A stretch of DNA of 64,000 nt from Trifolium pratense (Eukaryota; Streptophyta; Magnoliopsida; Fabales; Fabaceae): assembly GCF_020283565.1 (NCBI RefSeq), contig NC_060060.1:7750001-7814000 (forward strand), in the 5' to 3' direction. The position numbers and the translations under genes are program-made. The notes below the pieces were generated by a model. That model saw only the letters and a program-made list of their open reading frames with translations, was not told where the DNA came from and did no database searches. Positions 24,345-34,587 of the stretch are shown here, in pieces (positions within the stretch are counted from its first letter, which is position 1; each line of letters opens with the position of its first letter).

Positions 24345-24554
24345 TGTTAAAGGAAATAAAATCAACATTTACTGTAGTTGATATTTTCATATGTAAATAT
24401 AGAATTATGATATTGTCATTATTTATCATTAGTGCTGTATCTCTTTGACAGCTCATTCTAACTGAGCATTGTCCTCTGCTATGTCTATATAACAAGCAGT
24501 ATGTACAAATTATATACACAACAATACAAAATACATTTTTCATATATTTGTTTA
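24345..24554 (+). repeat. 3' LTR of copia A
   Basis: Same length as the 5' LTR with two T/C differences by eye. Confidence 0.9.
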
Positions 24555-24880
24555 CGTCTTGTAACAAAATCTCCGACAAGTAAGGATTTTAAAACATAAA
24601 TCTAATTAAAATTTCAAAAAAATAATTTGCCTTTTTTTGTGTGTGTCAAGTTTGTCCTTTATGTTGTAAAACATCAAAATTATTGAACCAATTTCATTTA
24701 TAAATGTTAAAAAAGTCTGACTTAAATATTCAAAAAGATAAATTACAACTTCAATTTATAAAGATAACATCTAAATTACATCATATAATGATCATTGCCA
24801 TATCCATTTAACCAAAATTAACATGGTCTTTTTTAGTTTTTGTCTAAAATTGGAATTCATTGTTGTCAATGAGAGTCTAA

Positions 24881-25879
24881 GGGGGGTGTATTGGATTAGG
24901 ATTTTGACGGACAATTTTAACAAAAAAAATCTTGAAGATTTTAAAAGATTTTATAGGATTGTATAGACTTTTAAGACTTTTTAAAAGACTTTTTTACAAT
25001 CAGGATTTTCCAATTTGGATTTTAAAAGACTTTAATGGATTTTATAATACAAATTTTTAAGATTTCAACTGACTTTATGAATTTTTAATATTGAAAAAAA
25101 CTTTCCATTCTTGGTGAAAAAGAAAAAGAAGGGAATGAAAAAAAAAATTAACGTGAAAAAAACCAGTTGAATGATAATTAACGTGAAAAAAACAAGTACA
25201 TCCCTTCCTTTGATTTGGAGATACAGGGAAAAAAAATTATGAATGGATCATAGATTCATAATATATAAGAAAGAAAGAAAGAAAGAACAATAAATTGAAA
25301 AAATTAAAATCGATCATAGATTCATAATGTATAAGAAAGAAAACAACAATGAATTGAAAAAATTAAAATCCATGGGCAATAATATATATAAATAATATTG
25401 AGTACACTTGTATGCATGTCCATTGTCATTCAAAAGAAATCACCATGAAGAAATTTGAAAGAGATTGAACGGGAGTTGATGGTGAAAAGAAAATCAGAAT
25501 ATTGATAATGTTCTATTCTGTAGATAGGAAAAAAAAAAAGTCTTGAAATATTATAAAAAGTCTCATGGGTTTGGGTGAGATTGTTGGAGGAGTGTTTTGT
25601 GTGTATTTTCAACTAAAAAGTCCATCAAAATCCATTGCAAAGAAGAATCCATCAAAATCCATAGACTTTTGAATACCAGTGGACATTTTAAAAGTGATAA
25701 GAAATCTCAATTGAATACCAACAGATTTTGTTGCCCTGAAAAAAAAATCTTAATTGTCTTAATTGAATACCACAAGATTTATTTAACTTTTCTAAAAGTC
25801 TTGATTGAATACCACAAGATTTTTTTATCATAAAAAAGTCTTTTAAAATCCTATGAAATCCTAATCCAATACACCCCCG
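24881..25879. mobile_element. PIF/Harbinger-like non-autonomous element, 1 kb
   Basis: The left end 'gggggtgtattggattagg' is mirrored by the right end 'cctaatccaatacaccccc'. TAA flanks at 24878-24880 and 25880-25882 fit PIF/Harbinger. The arms are rich in 'aaaagacttt' and 'gaataccacaagattt'. No transposase frame. Confidence 0.75.
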
Positions 25880-26152
25880 TAATTTTAGCGTTGAATGATG
25901 AAATATTCTTTATAGTAAATCACTGAAAGATCATGTACACAACTTGGTAACAAAAGTGGACTAAAAATGTAGTTAATTAGGACAATGGTGTAAAGTAAAC
26001 ATTTTTAAAGAACCTAAAATTGAATTAAAACAAGCACTTACATCTTAAATAAGTCATCTAGAGTTTTACTTGAAAGCAACATATACATTAAACATCAAGT
26101 TTTGTAATAATACTTTAAAGCAAAGTCATATATGAAACTTGTTTCACAAGAA

Positions 26153-28809
26153 TCAAAAGTCTTTCTCATTTGGAAATTCAAGACTCACTGCAACCCATTT
26201 ATCCTCAGCAATAGGTAAAACTGTAATCCCCTTAGGGAATACAATATCTGGATAACTTGTATACACCTTGAGCCTGTCACAAAGTTGGTAACTACTTGTT
26301 TTGGACTCAGAAATTTTAGCACAAAGACGTTCTGTAGGCGAAGATGAAGGACACATGTTACTCGTCTTCATTTTTTTGTTAGGGGGAACTGGAAAAGATT
26401 CATTTGGCATGTCTTTGTTCATTTTGATATTAGTAGGTAATATCTCCTTATCCACCAAAACTTCATCTGTTAGAACACAATATCATAAACATGCTCAATT
26501 GTTAGCATTTTGCATCTTTGAAAAAAGTAAAATAGTTTCATGATGTCAAAAAAGTGATTGGTGAGTATATATACCTTCAGGGTTGAGTTTCTGTATGGAT
26601 TTAACAATGTCTGATTCAAGAGGTGATTTTTCTGCTTCATTTTCTTTGGCAGGGGAAGAAAAAGAAGCATACATTTGAAGTCCACCTGTGAAAAACATCA
26701 ATATTATTAGGGTCTTGCTAACGAGTGCCCCCGGGGCACTTGCATTCCATTAAAAGAAACTTTTTATTCAAAAAATTAAACACTCCAATTTCCAATGCGT
26801 TGACTTTACGCATTTCCATAAAAATTCTATAAAAAACTTACTATTTAAGGGCTTAAAGAGTGCCCCGGGGCACTATTTAGCATTTCCCATATTATTAAAG
26901 CATAATGATTCATATTCATGATTATTAATATTATGCTATACGTTGCATCTATGTAGCATAGACATTTCAGATTGAAGATGTGTCTGGTATATGACGTTGC
27001 CAGGACATTCAAACATGTGATGATATTGAATCACTTTTATTTTCTCAAATTATTACTTGTGTCTACGTAGTAGTAGAGGCCAAAATTGTTGTGTTATATC
27101 GAAGTACTCACTCAAAATGATTCTTATGCATGAAGGAAATTGAAGTGAATGAACTTACACTCTTTTAGGGCAATGTAAGCAATCTGTGCAGCATCATGTT
27201 CTGCCTGTTTTTTGGATCTAGATGCCTTTCCATGAAATTCCAAGCCCTGTACTTCCACAGTTGAGAAAAAGTTTGGCATATGAGGAGAACCAATCTGTGT
27301 AGTTTTATATGTTGGATTGGAAAAACCTTCTCTCTCTGTCAATTCCAGCAGCAAACTCTTGAATGGAAAAGATTCCTCCTGAATAAGTAGGATAAAAATC
27401 AAAATTCAATTATAACTATTTTTAATGCACAGATGCTGTTCAAAAAAAAAAAATGCACAGATAAAACACAAAATATACAAGTAAACTTGAATAAGTTTGA
27501 CCTTCAAACACAATGGATATACTATTAGTCTTCTTGGAATTGAGAGTTCAGCTTTACTCAATTCTACAGAACCACCAGCTTGTAAAGTGAGGATTGTTTC
27601 TACTTTGTAACCATATATTCAGATTCAGGTCATCTCACAACCAATGTGAGACTATTAATAACTCTATCACTTGATAAATCGGGTTATTATTTCGGGTGAG
27701 AATATACTATGCTAGAGTAAGCTTTGTATAAGGCCCGAGCTTGATCCATTTTAAAAGTGTTAGGTATTAGTATGGAAATTACATCTCATAGCCTCATCTT
27801 TAAGGGCAAATCTGGAATTTTCAAAAATCTGACAGGGGCTGAAAATTGGTTTAAAGGCCTAGTTCATTATTTTTTTGAAAGAGGCTTTACATAAAAATAC
27901 TATCACACTAATAGGTCAATGAAATTAAGTTCTATTTTAATATCTAGCATCCAACATCTACTTATGAATTTGATGACCATAAAATATCCACACAAAATAA
28001 TGTAAATTTGGAATCACATAAGAAATTACAACGACACTTGCCTGCTGAAACATGTCAACAATTTTTGTAGCACCTTCCTCTGCCTCTTTTCTAGTGTTGA
28101 AAAATGTTGGGATTTCAAATGATTTTCCATCAATAACAACAATAGCCTTATGGTGAATGTCATGAGGTGGCCCCTCAGCTTTAATTGTAAAAACAGGTGG
28201 ATCAAGATCGTTCTTTCGAGTATTGTTTTGCTGCTGAAGTTTGCTCGAACGATCCATATCTAGAAGAATGAGTTGATTATTTTTGTTAGATAGATGTTGA
28301 AATAGAAAAGGAAAATAATAATAATTACTTGAAGAGTAGTAACCAAACTATCAAAAAGATTTGCAAATACCTTAGTGAGTTAAGTGAGAGAAATTGTTTA
28401 CCGGTTAAAATAACTCGAGATTGTGGTGGAACTTGAGTCTCTTGAGGTTTTGCAGCTTCAACTTTCTCTTTTGGATCTGGACCATATTTATTGTTTGGTA
28501 TTGAAGAGCCTAGATTGATGTAATGAACCACAAACATTAGAGTAAAATTGTATGTAATGTAAATCTAGAAAAAGAAAGAAATGTATTACCCGATGGAGGA
28601 GAAGAAAAGTCGAGGAAAGCTTTCATAGCAGCATGGTTATGAGCTTCTTTGGAGGAATTGAAAGTATTAGAAGAAGTAAAGGTAACACCATTGACAGAAA
28701 CAGAACCCTTAAAGCTTGGATTATGTGGTGGACCGGCTTTCGTGAAAGAGTAGCGAGGCAATCTCCACTGTCTCCGTTGACACAACTCTTGCAACTTCGA
28801 CTTGTACAT
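26153..28809 (-). CDS. DRB-like gene 1: three dsRNA-binding domains, frameshifted in exon 5
   Basis: Six exons fit splice signals and phases shared with the other copies: 28809-28590, 28509-28402, 28259-28042, 27378-27159, 26686-26575, 26466-26153. Exon 1 is dsRBD1 (MYKSKLQELCQRRQW ... AAMKAFLDF), like plant DRB/HYL1 proteins. Exon 2 is a linker, exon 3 is dsRBD2 (GPPHDIHHKA ... FFNTRKEAE) with a shortened last helix, exon 4 is dsRBD3 (SFKSLLLELTEREGFSNPTY ... DAAQIAYIALKE). Intron 3 starts with GC (AG|GCAAGT). Exon 5 is 112 nt against 111 in copies 2 and 3: five A instead of four in 'GAAAAAT' gives TGA near 26638, so the product would be about 271 residues with all three domains but no C-terminal tail. 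Exon 6 is intact but out of frame. The start is ATG at 28809; an upstream GTG is not used. A MULE MITE lies in intron 4. Confidence 0.8.
26710..26888. mobile_element. MULE-type MITE in intron 4 of DRB-like gene 1
   Basis: The ends 'gggtcttgctaac' and 'tagcatttccc' enclose 'gagtgccccc' and 'gagtgccccgggg' arms. A perfect 9 bp duplication 'atattatta' (26701-26709 and 26889-26897) is the Mutator hallmark. It is absent from the same intron of copies 2 and 3. Confidence 0.85.
28040..28041 (-). other. GC splice donor of intron 3, gene 1
   Basis: Minus strand 'cagcag|gcaagt'. Phase is kept only with this donor. The same position uses GC in gene 2 (31749-31750) and gene 3 (35949-35950). Confidence 0.75.
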
Positions 28810-29616
28810 TTTCACTTACACTCCTTCAACACTTAGATAATGAGGAATTATGATCATATATTTATATGATAAGTAACTTTTGTTTCTGATCCTGAAATGA
28901 CATTGAAATGAATGATATTATTAACCATGTGATTGTGAAGAACATTAGTTGTGCATGATATACAGTTGCATTCAGATGCATTAGGCTTGAATGAGAGAAG
29001 GGTCATGAAAATGTGAACCGTTTCAAGGAAGATAGTGTGTTGAGTTAGTACTTTTTGTTTGCCACATGGTTTAGTCTTTCTTGAACACTATTTTGGTGTT
29101 TTGTGTATTCTTTTGTCTTCTTGTTTAACAGCATTTTAAGAATGTATGGAGTATGATATATATTATGATATGCATACTATTTTTTTTCCTTCCTTTTTTT
29201 AATATCAGATTATTGTTATAATTTTGGTTTTCTCACTATGTAATTCTTCTAAAATCGATTAAAATTAATAGTCATGCCTATAAACTTGTATCAAACAACT
29301 TAAATTATCTCACCAAAATCATAAACATTAAAAAAATATTCAAAAAACAAGAGCTTAATAAGTTTCTACGGTTATTAAAAATAAAATAAAAACTCCCAAG
29401 AAAACGGCCAAATTCTTCAAAATTGGGTAAAGTTTCTTTAAAAAACGGATAAAATTAAAATAAATTAACTCAATTTTACTGATATCACCACGAGTTCTTT
29501 TATAATCGATGTTTTCACTAGTTTATCAAAAAATGAGTTTACCACCGATTTAACGCAATTTTCATACCTAAACACGCAAAATCAGGCAATTTTACGTGTT
29601 AACAAACGGTTTTTTT
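28810..29616. other. 5' flank of DRB-like gene 1, then unassigned sequence
   Basis: About 28820-29200 resembles the 5' flanks of genes 2 (32880-33240) and 3 (37230-37380): 'gatactttttgtttgccaca' and 'ctattttggtgttttgtgta' recur. The promoter side was therefore duplicated with each gene. 29200-29616 shows nothing recognisable. Confidence 0.6.
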
Positions 29617-29733
29617 AGCAGCCTGCACTACCTCTTTTATAGTGTTGAAAAATGTTGGCCTTTCAAAAAGTGGTTTGGCGTCAGGAATTTTAGCTTCCAC
29701 CAACTTGGCCAAACCAATAGCCTCAGGAAGCGA
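29617..29733 (-). pseudogene. Relic of a dsRBD2 exon
   Basis: The minus frame reads 'LFERPTFFNTIKEVVQAA', closely like 'FESPTFFNTIRDAEQAA' of gene 3 exon 3, then stops. Only the C-terminal half of a dsRBD remains. It lies downstream of gene 2, detached from any other exon. Confidence 0.65.
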
Positions 29734-29924
29734 TTAGGGGCGTAAAACAGCGAGATGTTGGTGTGGAGGGGTTTGGCTTAGCTTGAAAAACTGTCCGGCC
29801 TGAAAAAACCAGTCCAAAGGGTTGGAGTCGTCGAAGGATTGAAGGCATATGTTGGGTGGTTGGAAAGGAGGTGGTGTTTGGTGTTATAGGAAATCTGTTC
29901 ACGGAAAAGGGTAACTTGGGATGA

Positions 29925-30041
29925 AAGTTAGGTGGATATTTGATCATGGTCAAAGGTTTGGAACGGTTGTTCCAAGCTGTGCTGCATTTCGCACAATTGT
30001 TGAAGGATATCTTCATTGCCACGAACAATGCAAGAAGGCAT
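29925..30041 (-). pseudogene. Possible start of a retrotransposon gag
   Basis: ATG at 30041 opens a short frame containing 'EDILQQLCEMQHSLEQ', then a stop. It follows an LTR-like segment and a PBS-like 'tggtgctttcatc'. The coiled-coil-like start resembles gypsy gag N-termini, but no domain is long enough to be sure. Confidence 0.4.
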
Positions 30042-30067
30042 TAAGACAGGTGATGAAAGCACCAAAT

Positions 30068-30220
30068 TGATGCAAGATCAATAGAAAGATTCCTTTAGAG
30101 TAGGAATAACTCCACATGAGAAGACAAGTACATAAATTTTGTCCAAATCCACAAATCAAGAAAATACTAACAAATTAGATTGCTATTCTAGAATGAAGTA
30201 AAACAGCCAAATTGCTGGCA
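30068..30220 (-). repeat. Putative short LTR (about 150 bp)
   Basis: On the minus strand it begins 'tgccagcaatttggc' and ends 'cttgcatca', with 'tggtgctttcatc' three bases further on, which would pair with a tRNA 3' end. A pol-like tail lies upstream and a gag-like start downstream. Confidence 0.45.
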
Positions 30221-30254
30221 TAACTGAAGGATTAATATGTAATCTTTTAGAACC

Positions 30255-32867
30255 TTATTCCTGATAATAATCCTCAAGCCAACTAGGTGGCTTTTTGGTA
30301 CGTTTGGCCATAGTAAGTGCAATTGGTCGCGACTCAATGATAGTCGATCCAGAGGCTTGATCCGGAATTGTATCATCAGTATCTGAAAATTGATATAATT
30401 TGGGTGAAGAAGATGAAGAGCCCATGTTGCTCATCTTCATCTTTTTATTAGGGGGAAGTAGAAAAGATTCATTGTGCTTGCCATTGTTAACTTTGATATT
30501 AGCAAATAATATCTCCTCGTCCAAAGGTTCATCTTCATCTGTTAGCATAAACACAATGTGAATAGCATGCTCAATGGTTAGTATATTACAACTTTGAAAA
30601 ATGTATAATATTTCAAGATGATTCAAAAAAGTGATTGATGATTAAGAAATTAACATACCTTCAAAGTTGAGTTTCTGCTTGGAATTAACAAAGTTTAATA
30701 TCTCCTCATCCAAAGGTTCATCTTCATCTGTTAGCATAAACACAATGTCAATAACATGCACAATGGTTAGTATATCACACCTTTGAAAAATGAAAAATAT
30801 TTCAAGTTGATTCAAAAAACTGATTGATGATTAAGAAATTACCATACTTTCAAAGTTGAGTTTCTGCTTGGATTTAACAAAGTCTGATTCATGAGTTGAT
30901 TGTACTGCTTCATTTTCTTTCATAGAGGAAGAAAAAGCAGCATACATATGAATTCCACCTATGCAAGACATCAATATTATCAAATCATAATCACATACAC
31001 TTTAGGTTGAAAGTACATCTACTGTCCGACACTGACCCATATGGTTATATTCAATCGCTTTTACTTTCTTAAATTGTTACTTGTGTCGACGTAATAATAA
31101 AGGCCAAATTTATGGTTTTATATCGAAGTTTTGTTTTGCATCAAAGCGATTCTTATACATGAAAGGAAAATGAAGTGAATGAACTTACACTCTTTTAAGG
31201 CAGTGTAAGCAATCTTTGCAGCATCTTGTTCTGCCAGTTTTTTGGATGTAGACGCCTTTCCATGAAATTCCAAGCCCTGTACTTCCACAGTTGAGAAAAA
31301 AGTTGGCATATGAGGAGGACCAATCTTTGTAGTTTTATATGTTGGGTTGGAAAAATCTTCTCTCTGTGTTAATTCATGAAGTAAACTCTTGAATGAACTA
31401 GATTCTTCCTGAATAAGTAGGATACAAGTCAAAATTCAATTATGCAGACAAAACACAAACATACAAATAAACTTGAAAATGTTTGACACCTTCAAAACAA
31501 AGTTGATATAATTACTGATGAATCTGACAAGGCCTAAAAGTCTGTTTAAAGGTCTAGTTCACTATTTTTCGCGGAAGAGTTTCGTATATAAAAAGACTAA
31601 CACACTAATAGGTCAATGAGATCAAATTATATTTTGATATATAACCTCGAACATCTAGTTATGGATTTGATGATCATAAAATATATCCACACACACACAC
31701 AAAAAAAAATCTAAATTTGGAATCACATAAGAAATTATAATGACACTTGCCGGCTGAAACATGTCGGCATTTTTTGCAGCAGCCTGCTCTGCCTCTTTTA
31801 TAGTGTTGAATAATGCCGGGTTTTCATATGATTTGCCATCGATAACAATATTAGCCTTATAGTCAGTGTCATGAGGTAGCCCCTTCATTTTAACTGTAAA
31901 AACACGTGGATCATGATCGTTCTTTCGAGCATAGTTTTGCAGCTGAAGCTCACTCGAACGATACGTATCTGGAAGAATAAGTGATTATTGTTGTTAGATA
32001 TATAGATTTAAAATATATCAAAGATTTGCAAAACCATTAAAGAGTAATATGAAATAATTTTTTTTTTGAAGAAAATGTGAAATAAAGTTAACAACATTTT
32101 CTGAAGACTCAACCAGCATCCAATAATTCAAGTTCATAAGTAGTTGCTTCATATATAATAAAATGCTTTATTCAAGAAATTGTTTACCATTCATAATAAC
32201 TTGAGATTGTGGTGGAATTGGACTTTGCTTAGGTTTGGGTTTGACAGCTTCAACTTCCTCTTTAAAACCATATTCATATTTTGGTATTGAAGAGCCTAGA
32301 TGGACGACACAGCACAAACATTAGAGTAAAATTGTATGCAACATGTGAAATTGATGTAACCTAATAATTCCTATCATCAAATTGTATTTCAAGACACAAT
32401 AGTAAAAGGGAAAATGTACAAGAAAACTTTCTAACAAAAGTGATTTTAAAACTTTGTCAATTATGAAAAAATAGTAACCCTTCAATGATCAAACATTTTG
32501 ATAAATTTAAAAAACTTTTCTCATAATTACTCAATAAAGTTACCACTCTCAAAAAAGAAATGAATAAATTGTTATAAAAAATCACCTATTTATCTTTCTA
32601 TTACATGAAGTTCATTGTAAAAAATCCATGAAGGGAAAGAGTACCTGATGGAGTAGAAGAAAATTTGAGGAAAGCTTTCATAGCAGCTTGGTTATTGGCT
32701 TCTTTGGAGGAATTGAAGGTATCAGAAGAAGTAAATGTGACACCATTGACAAAAACATACCCCTTAAATCTCGGATTGTGCGGTGGACCATCAATATTCA
32801 TGGCATAGTACTCCGGCAAACTCCACCGTCTCCGGTCACACAGCTCCTTCAGCTTCATCTTGTACAT
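30255..32867 (-). CDS. DRB-like gene 2: three dsRBDs, extra exon, foreign C-terminus
   Basis: Exons by splice signals: 32867-32645, 32295-32188, 31968-31751, 31408-31189, 30958-30848, 30727-30659, 30538-30255; the sum is 1233 nt, an open frame of 410 residues. dsRBD1 (MYKMKLKELCDRRRWSLPEY), linker, dsRBD2 (short last helix, 'AAAKNADMFQP'), dsRBD3 (SFKSLLHELTQREDFSNPTY). Intron 3 has a GC donor (31750-31749). The sixth exon is created by a 189 bp tandem duplication and adds 23 codons in frame. The last exon starts like those of genes 1 and 3 ('NNGKHNESFLLPPNKKMKMS') but ends in a basic 'KRTKKPPSWLEDYYQE' tail typical of gypsy polyprotein ends, replacing the 'KWVAVSLEFP' end. This is the only copy with a complete frame in this reading and no inferred frameshift. 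Confidence 0.8.
30508..30885. repeat. 189 bp tandem duplication in DRB-like gene 2
   Basis: 'tctcctcrtccaaaggttc' at 30512 and 30701, and 'tcaaagttgagtttctgctt' at 30661 and 30850, both offset by 189. Each unit carries the 3' part of exon 5, the following intron and the start of exon 6. Confidence 0.85.
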
Positions 32868-33700
32868 TTTCACTCTCACTACTAATTAGATTGATTAATT
32901 TGGAGAAGAATTAACGTGAAGCACTTATTAATATGATATATTGTTGTCCATTTTTTACATAGATTGTAGTATATATTATGGTTGAAATGACATTGAAATT
33001 AATAATATTAACTATATATGTGAAGAAAATCAATAGTACATGATATGCAGTTTGATAAATGCATTTGGTATGAAAGAAAGAAGGATAGTTTTGTGTTGAT
33101 ACTTTTTGTTTGCCACATGGTCTGGTTTGTTTTGAAGACTATTTTGGTCTTTTGTGTACTCTTTTTATTTTTATTTTTTATTATAGCATTTATGTAGTGT
33201 GATATATTTTGACATGAACCCTATTTTTTTATCAGGTCACTTTTATAATTTTGGTTTTCTGTCTGTTTTTCTTCTATTTTGTCTCTTTTTAAAAGTTATG
33301 CTGCTTCTCTTTCATATATGTGTAATGGAGTGTTTGAGCAGTAATGTGAGTTTACCATTGAAGAACAACATAAGTACCACATATGGTAAAAATAAAGCAT
33401 GAAATGTGTGTTGATAAATAGCGACACTCCTCATCTAGTCGGTTTTGTAAAGATGCATTAGACACTCCTCATGCGAAACTTGGATCACATGAGAGGATCT
33501 ATCCTCGTCTTGAAACAAAGTCTCCGACAACCATCACCGGATGTTCATAATCATTTGTCACCTTCAGAAGAAATTAAGGATTTCAAAATATAAATTCTAA
33601 TAAAAATTAGGCAAAACAACATCGCAAGTCTTTTAACATCGCAAGTCTTCATGTTTTAAAACATCCAAATTTCCGTCTTTTAACTGAATTCCTCCTCTCT
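32868..33700. other. 5' flank of DRB-like gene 2
   Basis: Shares blocks with the 5' flanks of genes 1 and 3, including 'gatactttttgtttgccaca' near 33097 and 'gagtgtttgagcagtaatgtg' near 33328 (compare 37395). No separate gene seen. Confidence 0.55.
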
Positions 33701-33707
33701 TTGTGTA

Positions 33708-33965
33708 GGCAGATGTGTGCGAGGAAAACGCTAATCACGTCTTCTTTAATTGTCCGATGTTATCAAGTGTGTGGAAAGAGACATTGAAGTGGATGGGGGT
33801 ATCTACTGCTTTTTGAGAAATGTTTAAAGGGCTAGTGGGAGGTAGTAAAAAAGTAATGGATATATTAGGGGTGATCTGGTTCTCAAACATATTTGTTATC
33901 TAGAAAGCGAAAAATGTGGTAGTCTCAAACATATTAGTTTTTATGTAAGATTGTGATCTCATTGT
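33708..33965 (+). pseudogene. LINE zf-RVT fragment with stops
   Basis: The frame reads 'ADVCEENANHVFFNCPMLSS', then 'VWKETLKWMG', stops, then a tryptophan-containing segment. C..E.A.H.F..C is the zf-RVT end of plant LINEs. It lies between DRB-like genes 2 and 3. Confidence 0.65.
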
Positions 33966-34019
33966 TGCTAACTAGAGTTCAAGTTTAGGGTTTAGTGGAT
34001 TCTTTATACTATATCATTA

Positions 34020-34530
34020 TCAACCAATGATCATGTACACAAGATAACAAGCTAAAGAAAAATTATAACAAAGTATGAAAGTTGGGTCAATGGTGTAAAC
34101 ATTATAAAGATAAATTAGAACAAGATATACATTGTAAACATGTGATTAAGTCATACTTTGGAGGATCAAGAATCCAAGAGCTGTAATTGTTTTTCTAACT
34201 TATATTAATTTCTGTCATACTTTGTACCAGCTTGCTAGTTCAGATTTTTAGATGATCTTACCTAGTACAAATACGAAAAGATTATAGCATTGTGTTTTCA
34301 TTTTTGTCATACGATAGCATTTCACAATTCACACTGGCTATTATTCTTGCTAGCAACAATGGTAACACATTGGCAACCGTTTTTGTCCCTCCCGAAATTG
34401 AATTCAAACATGCACAACATCTAAATAAGCCATCAAAAGTCTTACATTGAAGTCAAGTTAGCATCTTATATTTAACATTGTTTCTAATACCTGAAAACAA
34501 AAGTCATATATGAAATGAAACTTTCATAAG
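34020..34530. other. 3' flank of DRB-like gene 3
   Basis: 'gatcatgtacacaa', 'gttgggtcaatggtgtaaac' and the 'catatatgaaa' region parallel 25930-26150 behind gene 1, so this flank belongs to the duplicated unit. Confidence 0.55.
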
Positions 34531-34587
34531 AATCAAAAGTCTTTATCGTCATTTGGAAATTCCAGACTCGCTGCAACCCATTTATAG

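Larger units (their letters stand above)
18102..24554 (+). mobile_element. Ty1/copia retrotransposon A, broken
   Basis: Two 210 bp LTRs (18102-18311 and 24345-24554) differ at only two positions by eye and are flanked by a perfect 5 bp duplication 'cgtct' (18097-18101 and 24555-24559). PBS follows at 18312 and a polypurine tract precedes the right LTR. The internal order is gag, protease, integrase, RT, RNase H, as in copia. The reading frame is interrupted many times, and a solo LTR of another family lies near the 3' end. Confidence 0.95.

Noticed and set aside
28810..28815. GTG start two codons upstream in the DRB-like genes
   Set aside because: All three copies share ATG at MYK (28809, 32867, 36650), the typical dsRBD1 start.
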